The notes under the pieces: model-generated | Told to the model about the DNA's origin: nothing | Seen by the model: the letters and a program-made list of their open reading frames with translations, nothing else | The model's database searches: none | Origin: an uncultured Alphaproteobacteria bacterium | GTDB taxonomy: Bacteria > Pseudomonadota > Alphaproteobacteria > Puniceispirillales > Puniceispirillaceae | Direction: 5' to 3' | NCBI GenBank assembly: GCA_913042065.1 | Contig: CAJWKB010000002.1 | Location: forward strand, 1-62,299 | DNA length: 62,299 nt | Position numbers and translations under genes: made by a program | Part shown: positions 9,477 to 17,007 of the stretch, one piece after another | How the letters are laid out: each line of letters starts with the position of its first letter | Position numbering within the stretch: the stretch's first letter is position 1

Positions 9477-10205
9477 ATGGTTTCTGAAATGAGACGGTCA
9501 GCAAAACATCAAAATCTTCAAAAGCGCATGAGAATCACTAGAAAGGTCGCCAGCAACGAGCTAACCGACAAACCGGTTACCAAGACGCCCAATAGTTTCA
9601 TCCCCAAGAAAAGCAGGGTGGCCAAGGGCAAACGGCGCAAACAGCTGCTGGTATTGGTTACCGTTCTCTTAGCGACCCTGACTGCCGGATTTCAGCATTT
9701 CGTTCTAACTCTGCCAAAGGCAACAACCCACCAATTACAATTTACCGATGGAATCATTGTTATGACAGGTGGCCAGCAACGGCTGGATGACGGGGTTAGG
9801 CTTTTAACAGAAGGCCTTGCCAATAAAATGCTTATTTCTGGTGTGGGAAAAGGTGTCAACCGGGCCATTCTTGTGCAGGAGTTGGGTCTCACTGAAACGC
9901 AGATCGGCGTGTTGTTCTGCTGCGTAGAACTTGATCACGCCGCGCAGGATACTTTTGGCAATGCCAAAAGTGCCCGCGAATGGTCACGAAGGCATGACAT
10001 GCAGTCCCTTCGTCTCGTGACAGCGAACTACCATATGCCTCGTGTATTGTTGATTTTTAGCCGCGAGCTACCAGATGTCGATCTCTATCAATGGCCCGTG
10101 ACCCCAGACGATCTTGACCTTGCTAATTGGTGGAAAGACCTAGCATCTCTGCGACTACTAGCCCGCGAATACGCCAAATATATGGCCGTTTATTTGAGAG
10201 TTTGA
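9477..10205 (+). CDS. YdcF/SanA-family (DUF218) membrane protein, copy 1
   Basis: A 242-residue protein with a basic N-terminus, one membrane helix (about 57-78) and a DUF218 domain from about residue 91. Motifs are DGIIVMTGGQQRLDDG, the NAKSAREWSRRH helix and TANYHMPRVL. DUF218 proteins (YdcF, SanA, ElyC) affect envelope integrity; ElyC influences lipid-carrier metabolism in E. coli. Biochemical activity is uncertain. The first about 50 residues are poorly conserved, and later Met codons (9489, 9528) are possible starts. It ends 6 bases from the convergent tyrA. In related genomes this gene usually follows ftsX. A second family member is at 58.4 kb. Confidence 0.85.
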   Translation: MVSEMRRSAKHQNLQKRMRITRKVASNELTDKPVTKTPNSFIPKKSRVAKGKRRKQLLVLVTVLLATLTAGFQHFVLTLPKATTHQLQFTDGIIVMTGGQQRLDDGVRLLTEGLANKMLISGVGKGVNRAILVQELGLTETQIGVLFCCVELDHAAQDTFGNAKSAREWSRRHDMQSLRLVTANYHMPRVLLIFSRELPDVDLYQWPVTPDDLDLANWWKDLASLRLLAREYAKYMAVYLRV

Positions 10206-10211
10206 GACAGG

Positions 10212-11090
10212 CTAACTCTGGCCAGCGTCAATGATCGACCGCCTGATTTCACGCGTACGGTGAAACAATTTTTCAAGCTTGTCACCTTCTTGCCATCGGA
10301 TCGCCCGCTGAAGATAGGACAGATCTTCTGAGAATCGCTGTAGCATCTCAAGGACTGCTAAATCATTATTCAGAAAGACATCACGCCACATCACCGGATC
10401 GGAGGATGCAAGTCTAGTGAAATCACGGAAGCCAGAGGCAGAAAATCTGATCACATCATTTTTCAGCTGCTGTTCTAGATTAACAGCGGTGCTAACGATA
10501 GTGTAAGCTATCAAATGCGGCAAATGTGAAGTAAGCGCGGTCACTTTGTCATGATATTCAGCATCCATACGCTCGCTGACAGAACCAAGACCCGTTACAA
10601 AGGACTCAAATTTCGCCACGACCTCTTCAGGTGCAACAAGTGGTAGAACAAGCCAGTATCGCCCATCAAAAAGGTTTGTCACTCCTGCTTCAGGCCCGGA
10701 ATGTTCCGTTCCTGCAAGCGGATGCGAAGGAACCCAATGGATGCAATCACTAACATGCGGACTCACGTCCCGCACAACCGACCGTTTGGTTGAACCGGTA
10801 TCGGTCAAAACAGCACCTTTCTTCATATGCGGCACGATCTTCGCGCTAAGATGGGCCATGGCACCAACTGGCACCGCCATGATCACCAGATCGGCATCAG
10901 CCACGGCGCGGGCAGGATCAGCTTCAAAGCGGTCAACCAAACCCAGCTTTGATACCCTTTCTCCAATGTCTAGCCCGACGTCACAGCCACAAATGTATGT
11001 GGCTAATGCCGCTCTGCGGGTTGCCATAGCGATTGATGACCCAATGAGTCCAATCCCGATTATAGTAATTTTTTCAAAAATAGGGGCCAT
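10212..11090 (-). CDS. tyrA: Prephenate/arogenate dehydrogenase
   Basis: NAD(P)-dependent oxidative decarboxylation of prephenate (or arogenate) towards tyrosine. The 292-residue protein has an N-terminal Rossmann fold, GIGLIGSSI (Gly12, Gly14, Gly17). It has the conserved VPSHPLAGTEHSGPEAG region near 138-155 and the helical dimer domain with HDKVTALTSHLPHLIAY. Substrate preference cannot be read from sequence. It follows the chorismate mutase gene by 28 bases on the same strand, so both enzymes from chorismate towards tyrosine are coupled. Many relatives carry an aminotransferase (hisC-like) between the two; it is absent here. Confidence 0.95.
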   Translation of the reverse strand: MAPIFEKITIIGIGLIGSSIAMATRRAALATYICGCDVGLDIGERVSKLGLVDRFEADPARAVADADLVIMAVPVGAMAHLSAKIVPHMKKGAVLTDTGSTKRSVVRDVSPHVSDCIHWVPSHPLAGTEHSGPEAGVTNLFDGRYWLVLPLVAPEEVVAKFESFVTGLGSVSERMDAEYHDKVTALTSHLPHLIAYTIVSTAVNLEQQLKNDVIRFSASGFRDFTRLASSDPVMWRDVFLNNDLAVLEMLQRFSEDLSYLQRAIRWQEGDKLEKLFHRTREIRRSIIDAGQS

Positions 11091-11118
11091 TTTGGCGCTT
11101 TCTGTCTACGGGATACCA

Positions 11119-11790
11119 TCAACAATGCGACGCCGACCACGCCGCAACCTTACCAATGAATTTTGTCTTGTCACCCTTTACTTCGAGAGTGACATCACTC
11201 GTAACCTCAACGATTGAATAAACATCATCATGTTCCACCGCATAAAGGCTAATCTCAGCGCCAGAGTCATCAGCCTCATGCGGCCCAATGATGAAACACG
11301 GGATTATACTGGGGATATCAATGAGCGGTGTGCGGGCAACAATCATTACCTCCTGATTGGTCAGCAAGTGGCGCGCAATCTGTGGCGCTGCGGTGCAGGG
11401 GGCTACGATATAATCAGCCTGGTTTGGCACGGCGTTCAGGAGCCGATCCAAGTCGTCGATTACATCAAAGGTCACGCTGTTAGCAAAATGCCAATGGGAC
11501 GTAACCAGAGACTCATCAAGCGCTGAAATTCGCAGGCTACCCTGCTGCTGGGCAACACTCGAGGAAAATATGTGACGCCATATACCAGCTATTAGCGTAG
11601 GGTCCAAATCAGGGGCAGCGCTCTGCAATCGCCGCATAATAGCAGCCTCCCGGCCCGGCCTGAAGGCTGCACTACCATTCTTTGCCGCCGCAACCAGACC
11701 AGAAATTTTAAACCGTTTTTCTAAAAGTACAATGATCTCATCATCAAGGCTGTCGAGCCCATTGCGAAGTTCGGTCAACTTGTCAGTCAT
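11119..11790 (-). CDS. Chorismate mutase (AroQ) with C-terminal extension
   Basis: Residues 1-90 are an AroQ-class chorismate mutase domain, rearranging chorismate to prephenate: LRNGLDSLDDEIIVLLEKR, with Arg9, Arg26, Lys37, Arg44/Arg47 and Glu48 in the expected spacing. Residues about 95-223 form a second region resembling the longer mutases of Rhodospirillales; I cannot assign its fold, and it lacks a recognisable prephenate dehydratase or ACT motif. It may be regulatory. A promoter-like TTGACG-18-TATTTC (minus strand, 11801-11830) lies just upstream of the ATG. That would give a leader only a few bases long and allow transcription separate from the methyltransferase upstream. Confidence 0.88.
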   Translation of the reverse strand: MTDKLTELRNGLDSLDDEIIVLLEKRFKISGLVAAAKNGSAAFRPGREAAIMRRLQSAAPDLDPTLIAGIWRHIFSSSVAQQQGSLRISALDESLVTSHWHFANSVTFDVIDDLDRLLNAVPNQADYIVAPCTAAPQIARHLLTNQEVMIVARTPLIDIPSIIPCFIIGPHEADDSGAEISLYAVEHDDVYSIVEVTSDVTLEVKGDKTKFIGKVAAWSASHC

Positions 11791-11910
11791 CGATAATCCA
11801 GAAATAGAAGTAACGAAAATTATGCGTCAAAGAGCCCCTCGACGCGCGATAGCTATGTCCCAAGCTCACACCCAAAAGTCGCCAGATCACAATTTGATCC
11901 AACCTTTGCA

Positions 11911-12645
11911 CTAGAGCCGCCTCCAAATCCGGCTGGTTTGAGACGCAAAACGTGGTCTGGCACTTAGTCCTGCCGGCCAAAGTTTACTGGTCTTTCCAGC
12001 CGGTGCATAGAGCATTTTATCTGCCTCAGCGAGCAACACACCGCCCAGTGCCGGCCACCAGCGCGCGCCAAAACGTTCCATGCCATGCGAGAGTTTCAGC
12101 ATCCAGCTCGATGTCATTGGTGGCATGAAAAGCATGGTTGTTATCAAACGCGGCTCAAAGCCATGATGCTGCAGTAGTTGGCGCAGCTGGCGCCGTGAAT
12201 AAGGGCGGCCATGCCCCAGGGGCGTTTTTTCTGCACGGGTCCACATGCCGTGTCGATGCGGCACAATCACCAGCAATCGGCCAGCCCCATCAAGAATGCG
12301 CCAACATTCATCAAGCATCCTGCCCGGGTCCGTATCAAACTCAAGCGCATGCACCAGCAGCAGACGATCTGTCTGCACATCAGGAACAGGAAGCGCATGC
12401 GTATCGACAAGCGTCGAACGAACTGGATGATCATGCGGCCAAACAAGAACACCATGACGCTTTGGCATCAGCACGGAATCAGCGTCATCCTGTTGTAAAA
12501 AAGGCGTGGCAAAACCGATTGCGACGTTGCAGCATCCCTCAAACCGACTCCAAAATTGGGTGACTTTTGGACGAAGATGCGCTGCTACCTGTTGGCCCTG
12601 CGGCTTCTTATAGAACGCTCTTATTTCCGATATGTCGTCATACAT
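11911..12645 (-). CDS. Class I SAM-dependent methyltransferase
   Basis: A 244-residue protein with a class I methyltransferase fold. The nucleotide-binding loop is VAIGFATPFL, matching the GxGxATP-type motif of an alphaproteobacterial family rather than the usual GxGxG. Motif II-III is followed by LLVHALEFDTDPGRMLDECWRILDGAGRL, a classic post-motif for this fold. The substrate is unknown. Relatives are often beside a hydroxyacylglutathione hydrolase gene, which is not present here. It is in a minus-strand run with folB (28 bases upstream) and separated from chorismate mutase by 120 bases, in which I see only the candidate promoter mentioned there. Confidence 0.82.
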   Translation of the reverse strand: MYDDISEIRAFYKKPQGQQVAAHLRPKVTQFWSRFEGCCNVAIGFATPFLQQDDADSVLMPKRHGVLVWPHDHPVRSTLVDTHALPVPDVQTDRLLLVHALEFDTDPGRMLDECWRILDGAGRLLVIVPHRHGMWTRAEKTPLGHGRPYSRRQLRQLLQHHGFEPRLITTMLFMPPMTSSWMLKLSHGMERFGARWWPALGGVLLAEADKMLYAPAGKTSKLWPAGLSARPRFASQTSRIWRRL

Positions 12646-12673
12646 GACAATTGATTAAACTCTGGCCATCACT

Positions 12674-13027
12674 TTAAAGATCTGAAAGCTGGTAGGCGAT
12701 CTGCTTGCAATCAGGGTAGGCTTCCGGCTTTGCGGTTCTCACACTCAGTCCAACCACCCCATCCAGCACCCTCAGGGAGTCAAATAGTTCCCGCGCTAGT
12801 GTTTCCTGCAAATCAAAATGTCGAGATCCAACAATCTCTATTATGGTATTACGAATTACATCATAATTGAGAGAATCATCAACATCATCAGACATTGGCT
12901 CGCTGACTGGTGACATTAGCAACTCGGCATCAATCAGTACACGCTGCGGCGCGGCGCGCTCATGGTCGTATATACCGATTCGACAAATGCACTCAAGCCC
13001 TTCGAGAATAAAACGTCTGTTTACCAT
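12674..13027 (-). CDS. folB: Dihydroneopterin aldolase
   Basis: Folate pathway enzyme that cleaves 7,8-dihydroneopterin to 6-hydroxymethyl-dihydropterin and glycolaldehyde (octamer, cytosol). The 117-residue length is standard. Visible motifs are GIYDHERAAPQRVLIDAEL near 18-36, DDSLNYDVI with the conserved Tyr of the family, and LQETLARELFD near 81-91. C-terminal VRTAKPEAYPDC ends the core strand. No other pterin-branch gene (folK, folP) is adjacent. Start ATG 13027 is consistent with family N-termini. Confidence 0.92.
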   Translation of the reverse strand: MVNRRFILEGLECICRIGIYDHERAAPQRVLIDAELLMSPVSEPMSDDVDDSLNYDVIRNTIIEIVGSRHFDLQETLARELFDSLRVLDGVVGLSVRTAKPEAYPDCKQIAYQLSDL

Positions 13028-13066
13028 GTCATCCCATCTGTATATGCTTTTAACGTCACAAGCCTG

Positions 13067-14026
13067 TTATAGCCGATCAATAATCCAGTTGGGATAAATG
13101 CCGCAGGCATCAATCATCTGGCTGGCCCCTCCATCACGAAACAACCCGTACTCAGTGAGGAGCACGCTGCTGAGCCCGAATGCTGAAGCACCGATAACAT
13201 CAGTATGCAGACTATCACCAACCATTGCCACACGCGACTTCTTGAAACGCTGCCCGGTGACTGCCTCAAGTCGAGAAAAGGCTATTTTAAAAGATGTATT
13301 ATACGGCTTTCCGTACCAGGAAACAGGGACACCAACGTTTTTCATCGCTCTTACCGCCCAATAGCCTGGTTCAGCTGAAAAGCCACTGGCCTGTGGTGAC
13401 GCCACATCAGGGTTGGCAACATGAATGCGCCGTTTTCGTTGCCGCAGTGCCTCCTCAAGTCGATCCTGATCATCACTGTCCCAGTCAATCGTGCCCAGAA
13501 ATACAAATTCATCAGCCTTCTCGAAAAATCCAACATCCGAATTGTAATGGACCTCATTACTATATCCGAGCGGCGCTGAGGTGCCGCTGAGCGAGCCATA
13601 GATCAACCCTGGAGAACGGCTTTTCAAAGCAGCCTCTAACGCATCACGGCTTGAGACAACATGATCTCGGGCAATTGGCAATCCCCATTTTCGGTATTTT
13701 TGCCAAGCCACCTCGGCACCAAAGCTGGCACCATTGGTTAGAACAATAATCGGAACATTTCGATTTGCGGCACAATCAAACAACTCTCCAATACCCGTGA
13801 TAGGCCCAGACCCAACATTAATTACACCGTATCCATCGAGGATCAGGGCGTCGACCTCGGGTATTATATCAACCAGACGTAAAAGATGCTTTGGCGAAAC
13901 ATTGCGTGGGACGGGCATCATCGGGCGCATGCTTTCGTAAATCGTGATCGTGTCAACCAACCGCATAGCCAATGGATCCGGTAGGTTAAGCTTTTGCAGA
14001 TTTAGCATGACCTCATTGTCTGGCAT
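13067..14026 (-). CDS. HAD-superfamily hydrolase, TIGR01459-like
   Basis: HAD-fold phosphatase of the type II (NagD-like) subclass with the alphaproteobacterial TIGR01459 pattern; substrate unknown. Motif I is ALILDGYGV (nucleophile Asp), motif II is VLTNGAS, the C-terminal lysine is in WYGKPYNTSF, and motif III is MVGDSLHTDVIGA. The 319-residue length is a little over the usual 280-300. The frame reaches a GTG at 14038, but the ATG at 14026 has AAAGGTG nine bases upstream and is preferred. It heads the minus-strand run towards folB. Confidence 0.86.
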   Translation of the reverse strand: MPDNEVMLNLQKLNLPDPLAMRLVDTITIYESMRPMMPVPRNVSPKHLLRLVDIIPEVDALILDGYGVINVGSGPITGIGELFDCAANRNVPIIVLTNGASFGAEVAWQKYRKWGLPIARDHVVSSRDALEAALKSRSPGLIYGSLSGTSAPLGYSNEVHYNSDVGFFEKADEFVFLGTIDWDSDDQDRLEEALRQRKRRIHVANPDVASPQASGFSAEPGYWAVRAMKNVGVPVSWYGKPYNTSFKIAFSRLEAVTGQRFKKSRVAMVGDSLHTDVIGASAFGLSSVLLTEYGLFRDGGASQMIDACGIYPNWIIDRL

Positions 14027-14617
14027 CACCGGAAACACCTTTCGTAAAATCCTGTCAACATTTCCTAATTTAGAAGCGTCTACCGCCTATTCATTGCAAC
14101 AATCCAGCCGCCATAATGAATTGTGAAATGCCTCGCACCAGATTACTATCTGTCGAAGCTCCATCTACATGCACACCACACTAGGCAAAGGCGGCGCATA
14201 CTTTGGTAAACGCCTCGATAGACCCAAACTCCAAATATCCCAATTTTATAACGAAAAAAGACCCTTCTGTCTCAACAAAGATTGGCACAAAATTAAACAA
14301 GTAGTTGGCATGTAGGGAAAGGTAGCCATTCAGCCAGACAGCAGTGTGGCCTAATCCAGACCCGTCTTCTCTCTAAGAATTTGCGAGACTAATACCGTCG
14401 AGCGCGAAACCATTAGTCAAACCGATCAAAAAATAAAAATTACTAAAAAATCAGGTTCTCCTGAAAATTTCCTCAAGTTCTCTTGGCACTAATTCCTCTT
14501 ATTGATGTCATTTTTCAGCTGTGCCAGCATAAGCCTGTGGCCAGTAATTATGCCGGCAAATAAAACAGAAAAATGCAGTCTGCGTTCCGTAGGAAGTGAA
14601 AAAGAGATGATCAAGAA
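14027..14617. other. 591-base AT-rich intergenic region with a possible gene relic
   Basis: This is the only gap over 300 bases. It separates the HAD gene and the enolase-superfamily gene, which are divergent. No standard gene is seen. On the minus strand a 61-codon open frame (about 14183-14365) ends in FTKVCAAFA and is protein-like in composition, but has no ATG. A second frame starting ATG at 14412 (MVSRSTVLVSQILREKTG) ends where the first begins. A single frameshift would join them into about 75 residues, so a decayed gene is possible. A small hairpin TCAGG-TTCT-CCTGA near 14451-14464 has no clear role. No tRNA-like fold was found. Confidence 0.4.
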
Positions 14618-15838
14618 ATGAAAATTGAGGCGCTCGAAACATTTGTTGTTGGCAACCCACCCCCTAGTTTTGGCGGCCGATATTTCATTTTTGTTCGCAT
14701 AAACACGGCGTGTGGCATAGCCGGTGTTGGGGAAATCTACTGCGCAGCTTTTGGCCCAGCTATCGTCTGTGAGATGGCGCAGGATGTTTTCGAACGCTAT
14801 CTTGAAGGTCACTCACCCAGCCATATTGAACGTTTCTGGCACCGCGCCCACGGATCGGGTTTCACTCATCGCCCAGACAGCACAATGCAGGCTGTGGTCA
14901 GCGGGCTTGAGATGGCTTGCTGGGACATTGTCGGCAAGGCATTCAATCAACCTATTTATGAATTGCTAGGCGGCAAGGTGCATGAAAAACTGCGTAGTTA
15001 TACCTATCTCTATCCCACTGCAGAGCAAGACCTCGGTACCTTTTACAATGATCCTCATGCAAGCGCCGAAGCCGCTGCGGCTTGTGTGAAGCAGGGTTTT
15101 ACCGCAGTCAAATTTGATCCGGCTGGTCAATATACGGTTTTTGATGGCCGTATGCCAGACCTTCAAGCGATTGAGCAGTCTGTTAATTTCTGCCGCTTGA
15201 TCAGACAAGCTGTTGGGACGAGTGCTGATCTACTTTTTGGCACACACGGGCAATTTACTTCAGCTGGTGCAATTCGGGTTGCAAAGCAGCTTGAGACTTT
15301 TGATCCGCTGTGGTTTGAAGAGCCAATACCACCCGACATGCCTGAAGAAATGGCGAAAGTTGCCCGTGCCACATCCATTCCTATCGCAACCGGTGAACGT
15401 CTATGCAGTAAATTTGAATTTGCCCGGGTTCTTGAGCATGGGGCCGCAGCAATTCTGCAACCTAATCTTGGTCGGGCGGGTGGCATTCTTGAGGCAAAGA
15501 AGATTGCTGCGTTGGCTGAGGCAAAATATGCGCAGATTGCACCCCATCTTTATTGCGGGCCGATTGTCGCCGCCGCCAATATCCAGCTTGCAACCTGCAC
15601 ACCCAATTTTCTGATTGCCGAATCTATTGGCAAAATGGATGGATTTCACGCTTCATTGCTTAAAAAGCCTCTCCAATGGGAGGATGGCTATCTGATACCA
15701 CCAACAGCGCCTGGATTGGGCGTCGAATTGAATGATTTTGTTGTTGCGGCGCACCCTTGGGTTGGTGATCAGCTGCATCTGGAAATGGGTCAGCACCCCT
15801 ACGACCCAGTCCGTGACAGGCTCTTCCCCGGAGGATAA
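14618..15838 (+). CDS. Enolase-superfamily dehydratase/cycloisomerase (mandelate racemase-like)
   Basis: A 406-residue cytosolic enzyme of the mandelate racemase/muconate lactonizing subgroup, probably acting on a sugar acid. The N-terminal capping domain is followed by a TIM barrel: AVKFDPAG (Lys165, candidate base), LLFGTHGQF (205-213), WFEEP (Glu234/Glu235), ATGER (Glu260) and IAPHLYCGP (His310). Relatives with KFDPAG and GTHGQF motifs are found in marine alphaproteobacteria; 3,6-anhydrogalactonate cycloisomerase and galactonate-type dehydratases are the kinds of activity to consider, but I cannot choose. The first metal-ligand Asp usual for the superfamily is not evident in strand 3. The gene stands alone, with no transporter, regulator or sugar kinase nearby. 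Confidence 0.87.
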   Translation: MKIEALETFVVGNPPPSFGGRYFIFVRINTACGIAGVGEIYCAAFGPAIVCEMAQDVFERYLEGHSPSHIERFWHRAHGSGFTHRPDSTMQAVVSGLEMACWDIVGKAFNQPIYELLGGKVHEKLRSYTYLYPTAEQDLGTFYNDPHASAEAAAACVKQGFTAVKFDPAGQYTVFDGRMPDLQAIEQSVNFCRLIRQAVGTSADLLFGTHGQFTSAGAIRVAKQLETFDPLWFEEPIPPDMPEEMAKVARATSIPIATGERLCSKFEFARVLEHGAAAILQPNLGRAGGILEAKKIAALAEAKYAQIAPHLYCGPIVAAANIQLATCTPNFLIAESIGKMDGFHASLLKKPLQWEDGYLIPPTAPGLGVELNDFVVAAHPWVGDQLHLEMGQHPYDPVRDRLFPGG

Positions 15839-15891
15839 TCAGAACGACTTTTTTTACAGATAGTTGCCTGACTTTTCAGATGATTGGTCAC

Positions 15892-15919
15892 TTGACAGAT
15901 GGTGCGCTTCGCGTATATT
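15892..15919 (+). promoter_or_regulatory. Promoter for rplU-rpmA(-obgE...)
   Basis: TTGACA at 15892-15897 and TATATT at 15914-15919 with a 16-base spacer. This is one of the best sigma-70-like matches in the window. It lies 167 bases before the rplU ATG, implying a 5' leader of about 160 bases. No competing gene occupies the region. Confidence 0.7.
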
Positions 15920-15949
15920 CCACCTCGCATTCGCCGCTACCGTTGGTAG

Positions 15950-15997
15950 GCCAGTTTGTTTTGCCTGTAACGCCCGCTGCTGGTCAAAATAAACGGC
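15950..15997 (+). promoter_or_regulatory. Structured 5' leader hairpin upstream of rplU
   Basis: GTTTGTTTTG (15954-15963) pairs with CAAAATAAAC (15985-15994), ten pairs including one G-U. The stem extends outward by GCC (15950-15952) with GGC (15995-15997) across a bulged A. The apical part is a 21-base loop. It lies between the promoter and the rplU start, so it would be in the mRNA leader. Ribosomal protein leaders are common autoregulation sites, but that role is inference; it could also be a stability element. Confidence 0.45.
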
Positions 15998-16086
15998 ACA
16001 GGGAACGCAGGAAAATATAACCTAGCGTCAGCACTTTGTAATTTAGTACGTGATACTGGCAGGAAAGATAGATAGGAAACATCGCT

Positions 16087-16602
16087 ATGTATGCGTTGGT
16101 GAAAACAGGCGGCAAGCAATATCGCGTTGCTAAAGACGACAAAATCCTTGTAGAGCGCATCGCTGCGGATGAGGGCTCCCAAGTAATTCTCAATGAGGTC
16201 GTCATGCTTGGTGACAGTGACAAAGTGACAATCGGCACTCCCACGGTCGAGGGTGCTGTAGTCAGCGCAACCGTTGTACGTCAAACTCGTGGCCGGAAAA
16301 TCATCATCTTTCGGCGCAAGAGACGAAAGAACCACCGTCGCAAACAGGGACACCGTCAGGATTTGACGCTACTTAAAATTATCGACATAGCCGAAGACGC
16401 AAAGAACCTGGCAACACCGTCGATAAAAAATTCGGCGAAACCAAAGAAAGCGGCTGTGTCAAAAAAGAGCAACGCCAAGAAAACAGAGGCCAAGGCTGAA
16501 ATCAAAAAAGCGCCACCTAAAGCAGCCGCAGCAAAAAAATTGGCACCCAAGAAAGCAGCAGCAAAAAAGACAGCTGCCAAGAGAGTAGCCACTAAAAAGT
16601 AG
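16087..16602 (+). CDS. rplU: 50S ribosomal protein L21 with long basic C-terminal tail
   Basis: L21 core at residues 1-103: MYALVKTGGKQYRV, GTPTVEGAVV and the RNA-binding IIIFRRKRRKNHRRKQGHRQ near 72-91. This is the usual length of the whole protein. It continues into a tail of about 65 residues made mostly of Lys and Ala (PKKAAVSKK, KKAAAKKTAAKR), resembling histone H1-like or AlgP-like tails. Lys/Ala tails on L21 occur in several alphaproteobacteria. The tail uses the same strand and frame with no stop and appears genuine. It precedes rpmA by 44 bases, forming the universal rplU-rpmA pair. Confidence 0.96.
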   Translation: MYALVKTGGKQYRVAKDDKILVERIAADEGSQVILNEVVMLGDSDKVTIGTPTVEGAVVSATVVRQTRGRKIIIFRRKRRKNHRRKQGHRQDLTLLKIIDIAEDAKNLATPSIKNSAKPKKAAVSKKSNAKKTEAKAEIKKAPPKAAAAKKLAPKKAAAKKTAAKRVATKK

Positions 16603-16646
16603 CTCTGCATCGATGGTACATTTAAAGCCGGAAGGAATAGGAAAGA

Positions 16647-16916
16647 ATGGCACATAAGAAAGCAGGCGGTAGTTCCCGCAACGGTCGCGATTCAGCCGGT
16701 CGAAGGCTTGGTGTGAAAAAATACGGTGGCGAAGCAGTGCTTGCTGGCAACATTATTGTTCGCCAGCGTGGTACTAAAGTGAAGCCCGGCACAAATGTTG
16801 GTATGGGTAAAGATCATACATTGTTCGCGCTTGTAGAAGGCAAAGTGGCCTTCAAGGAAAAGACTGGTGGAAAAATGTTTGTGAATGTTGTGCCGGTGGC
16901 AGAGGCAGCTGAGTAA
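16647..16916 (+). CDS. rpmA: 50S ribosomal protein L27
   Basis: L27 lies at the peptidyl transferase centre of the large subunit. The 89-residue length is standard. It starts [18 protein letters not shown], so it has the short N-terminus without the Firmicutes-type cleaved extension. [10 protein letters not shown] and the later [10 protein letters not shown] and GKDHTLFA motifs are typical. The ATG follows GGAAGGAATAGGAAAG. A terminator-like hairpin lies 46 bases past the stop, before obgE. Confidence 0.97.
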   Translation: MAHKKAGGSSRNGRDSAGRRLGVKKYGGEAVLAGNIIVRQRGTKVKPGTNVGMGKDHTLFALVEGKVAFKEKTGGKMFVNVVPVAEAAE

Positions 16917-16962
16917 ATCACAATCTGGAAAGGCCGTTTACACGAAAGCAGCGCGCTGAGCA

Positions 16963-16994
16963 GGGGAATGCCAACCAGGTTGTTCCCCCTTTTT
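16963..16994 (+). terminator. Intrinsic terminator between rpmA and obgE
   Basis: GGGGAA (16963-16968) pairs with TTCCCC (16983-16988). An inner AACC/GGTT can add to the fold, and the arm is followed within two bases by TTTTT (16990-16994). The obgE ATG is only 14 bases beyond. Any transcript from rplU must read through it to reach obgE, suggesting partial termination that lowers obgE relative to the ribosomal proteins. Confidence 0.65.
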
Positions 16995-17007
16995 CGTAGG
17001 CAGACAG

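Noticed and set aside
11911..12645. Degenerate, inactive methyltransferase because motif I lacks GxGxG
   Set aside because: The GFATPF-type loop fits a known alphaproteobacterial family pattern, so it is not evidence of inactivation.
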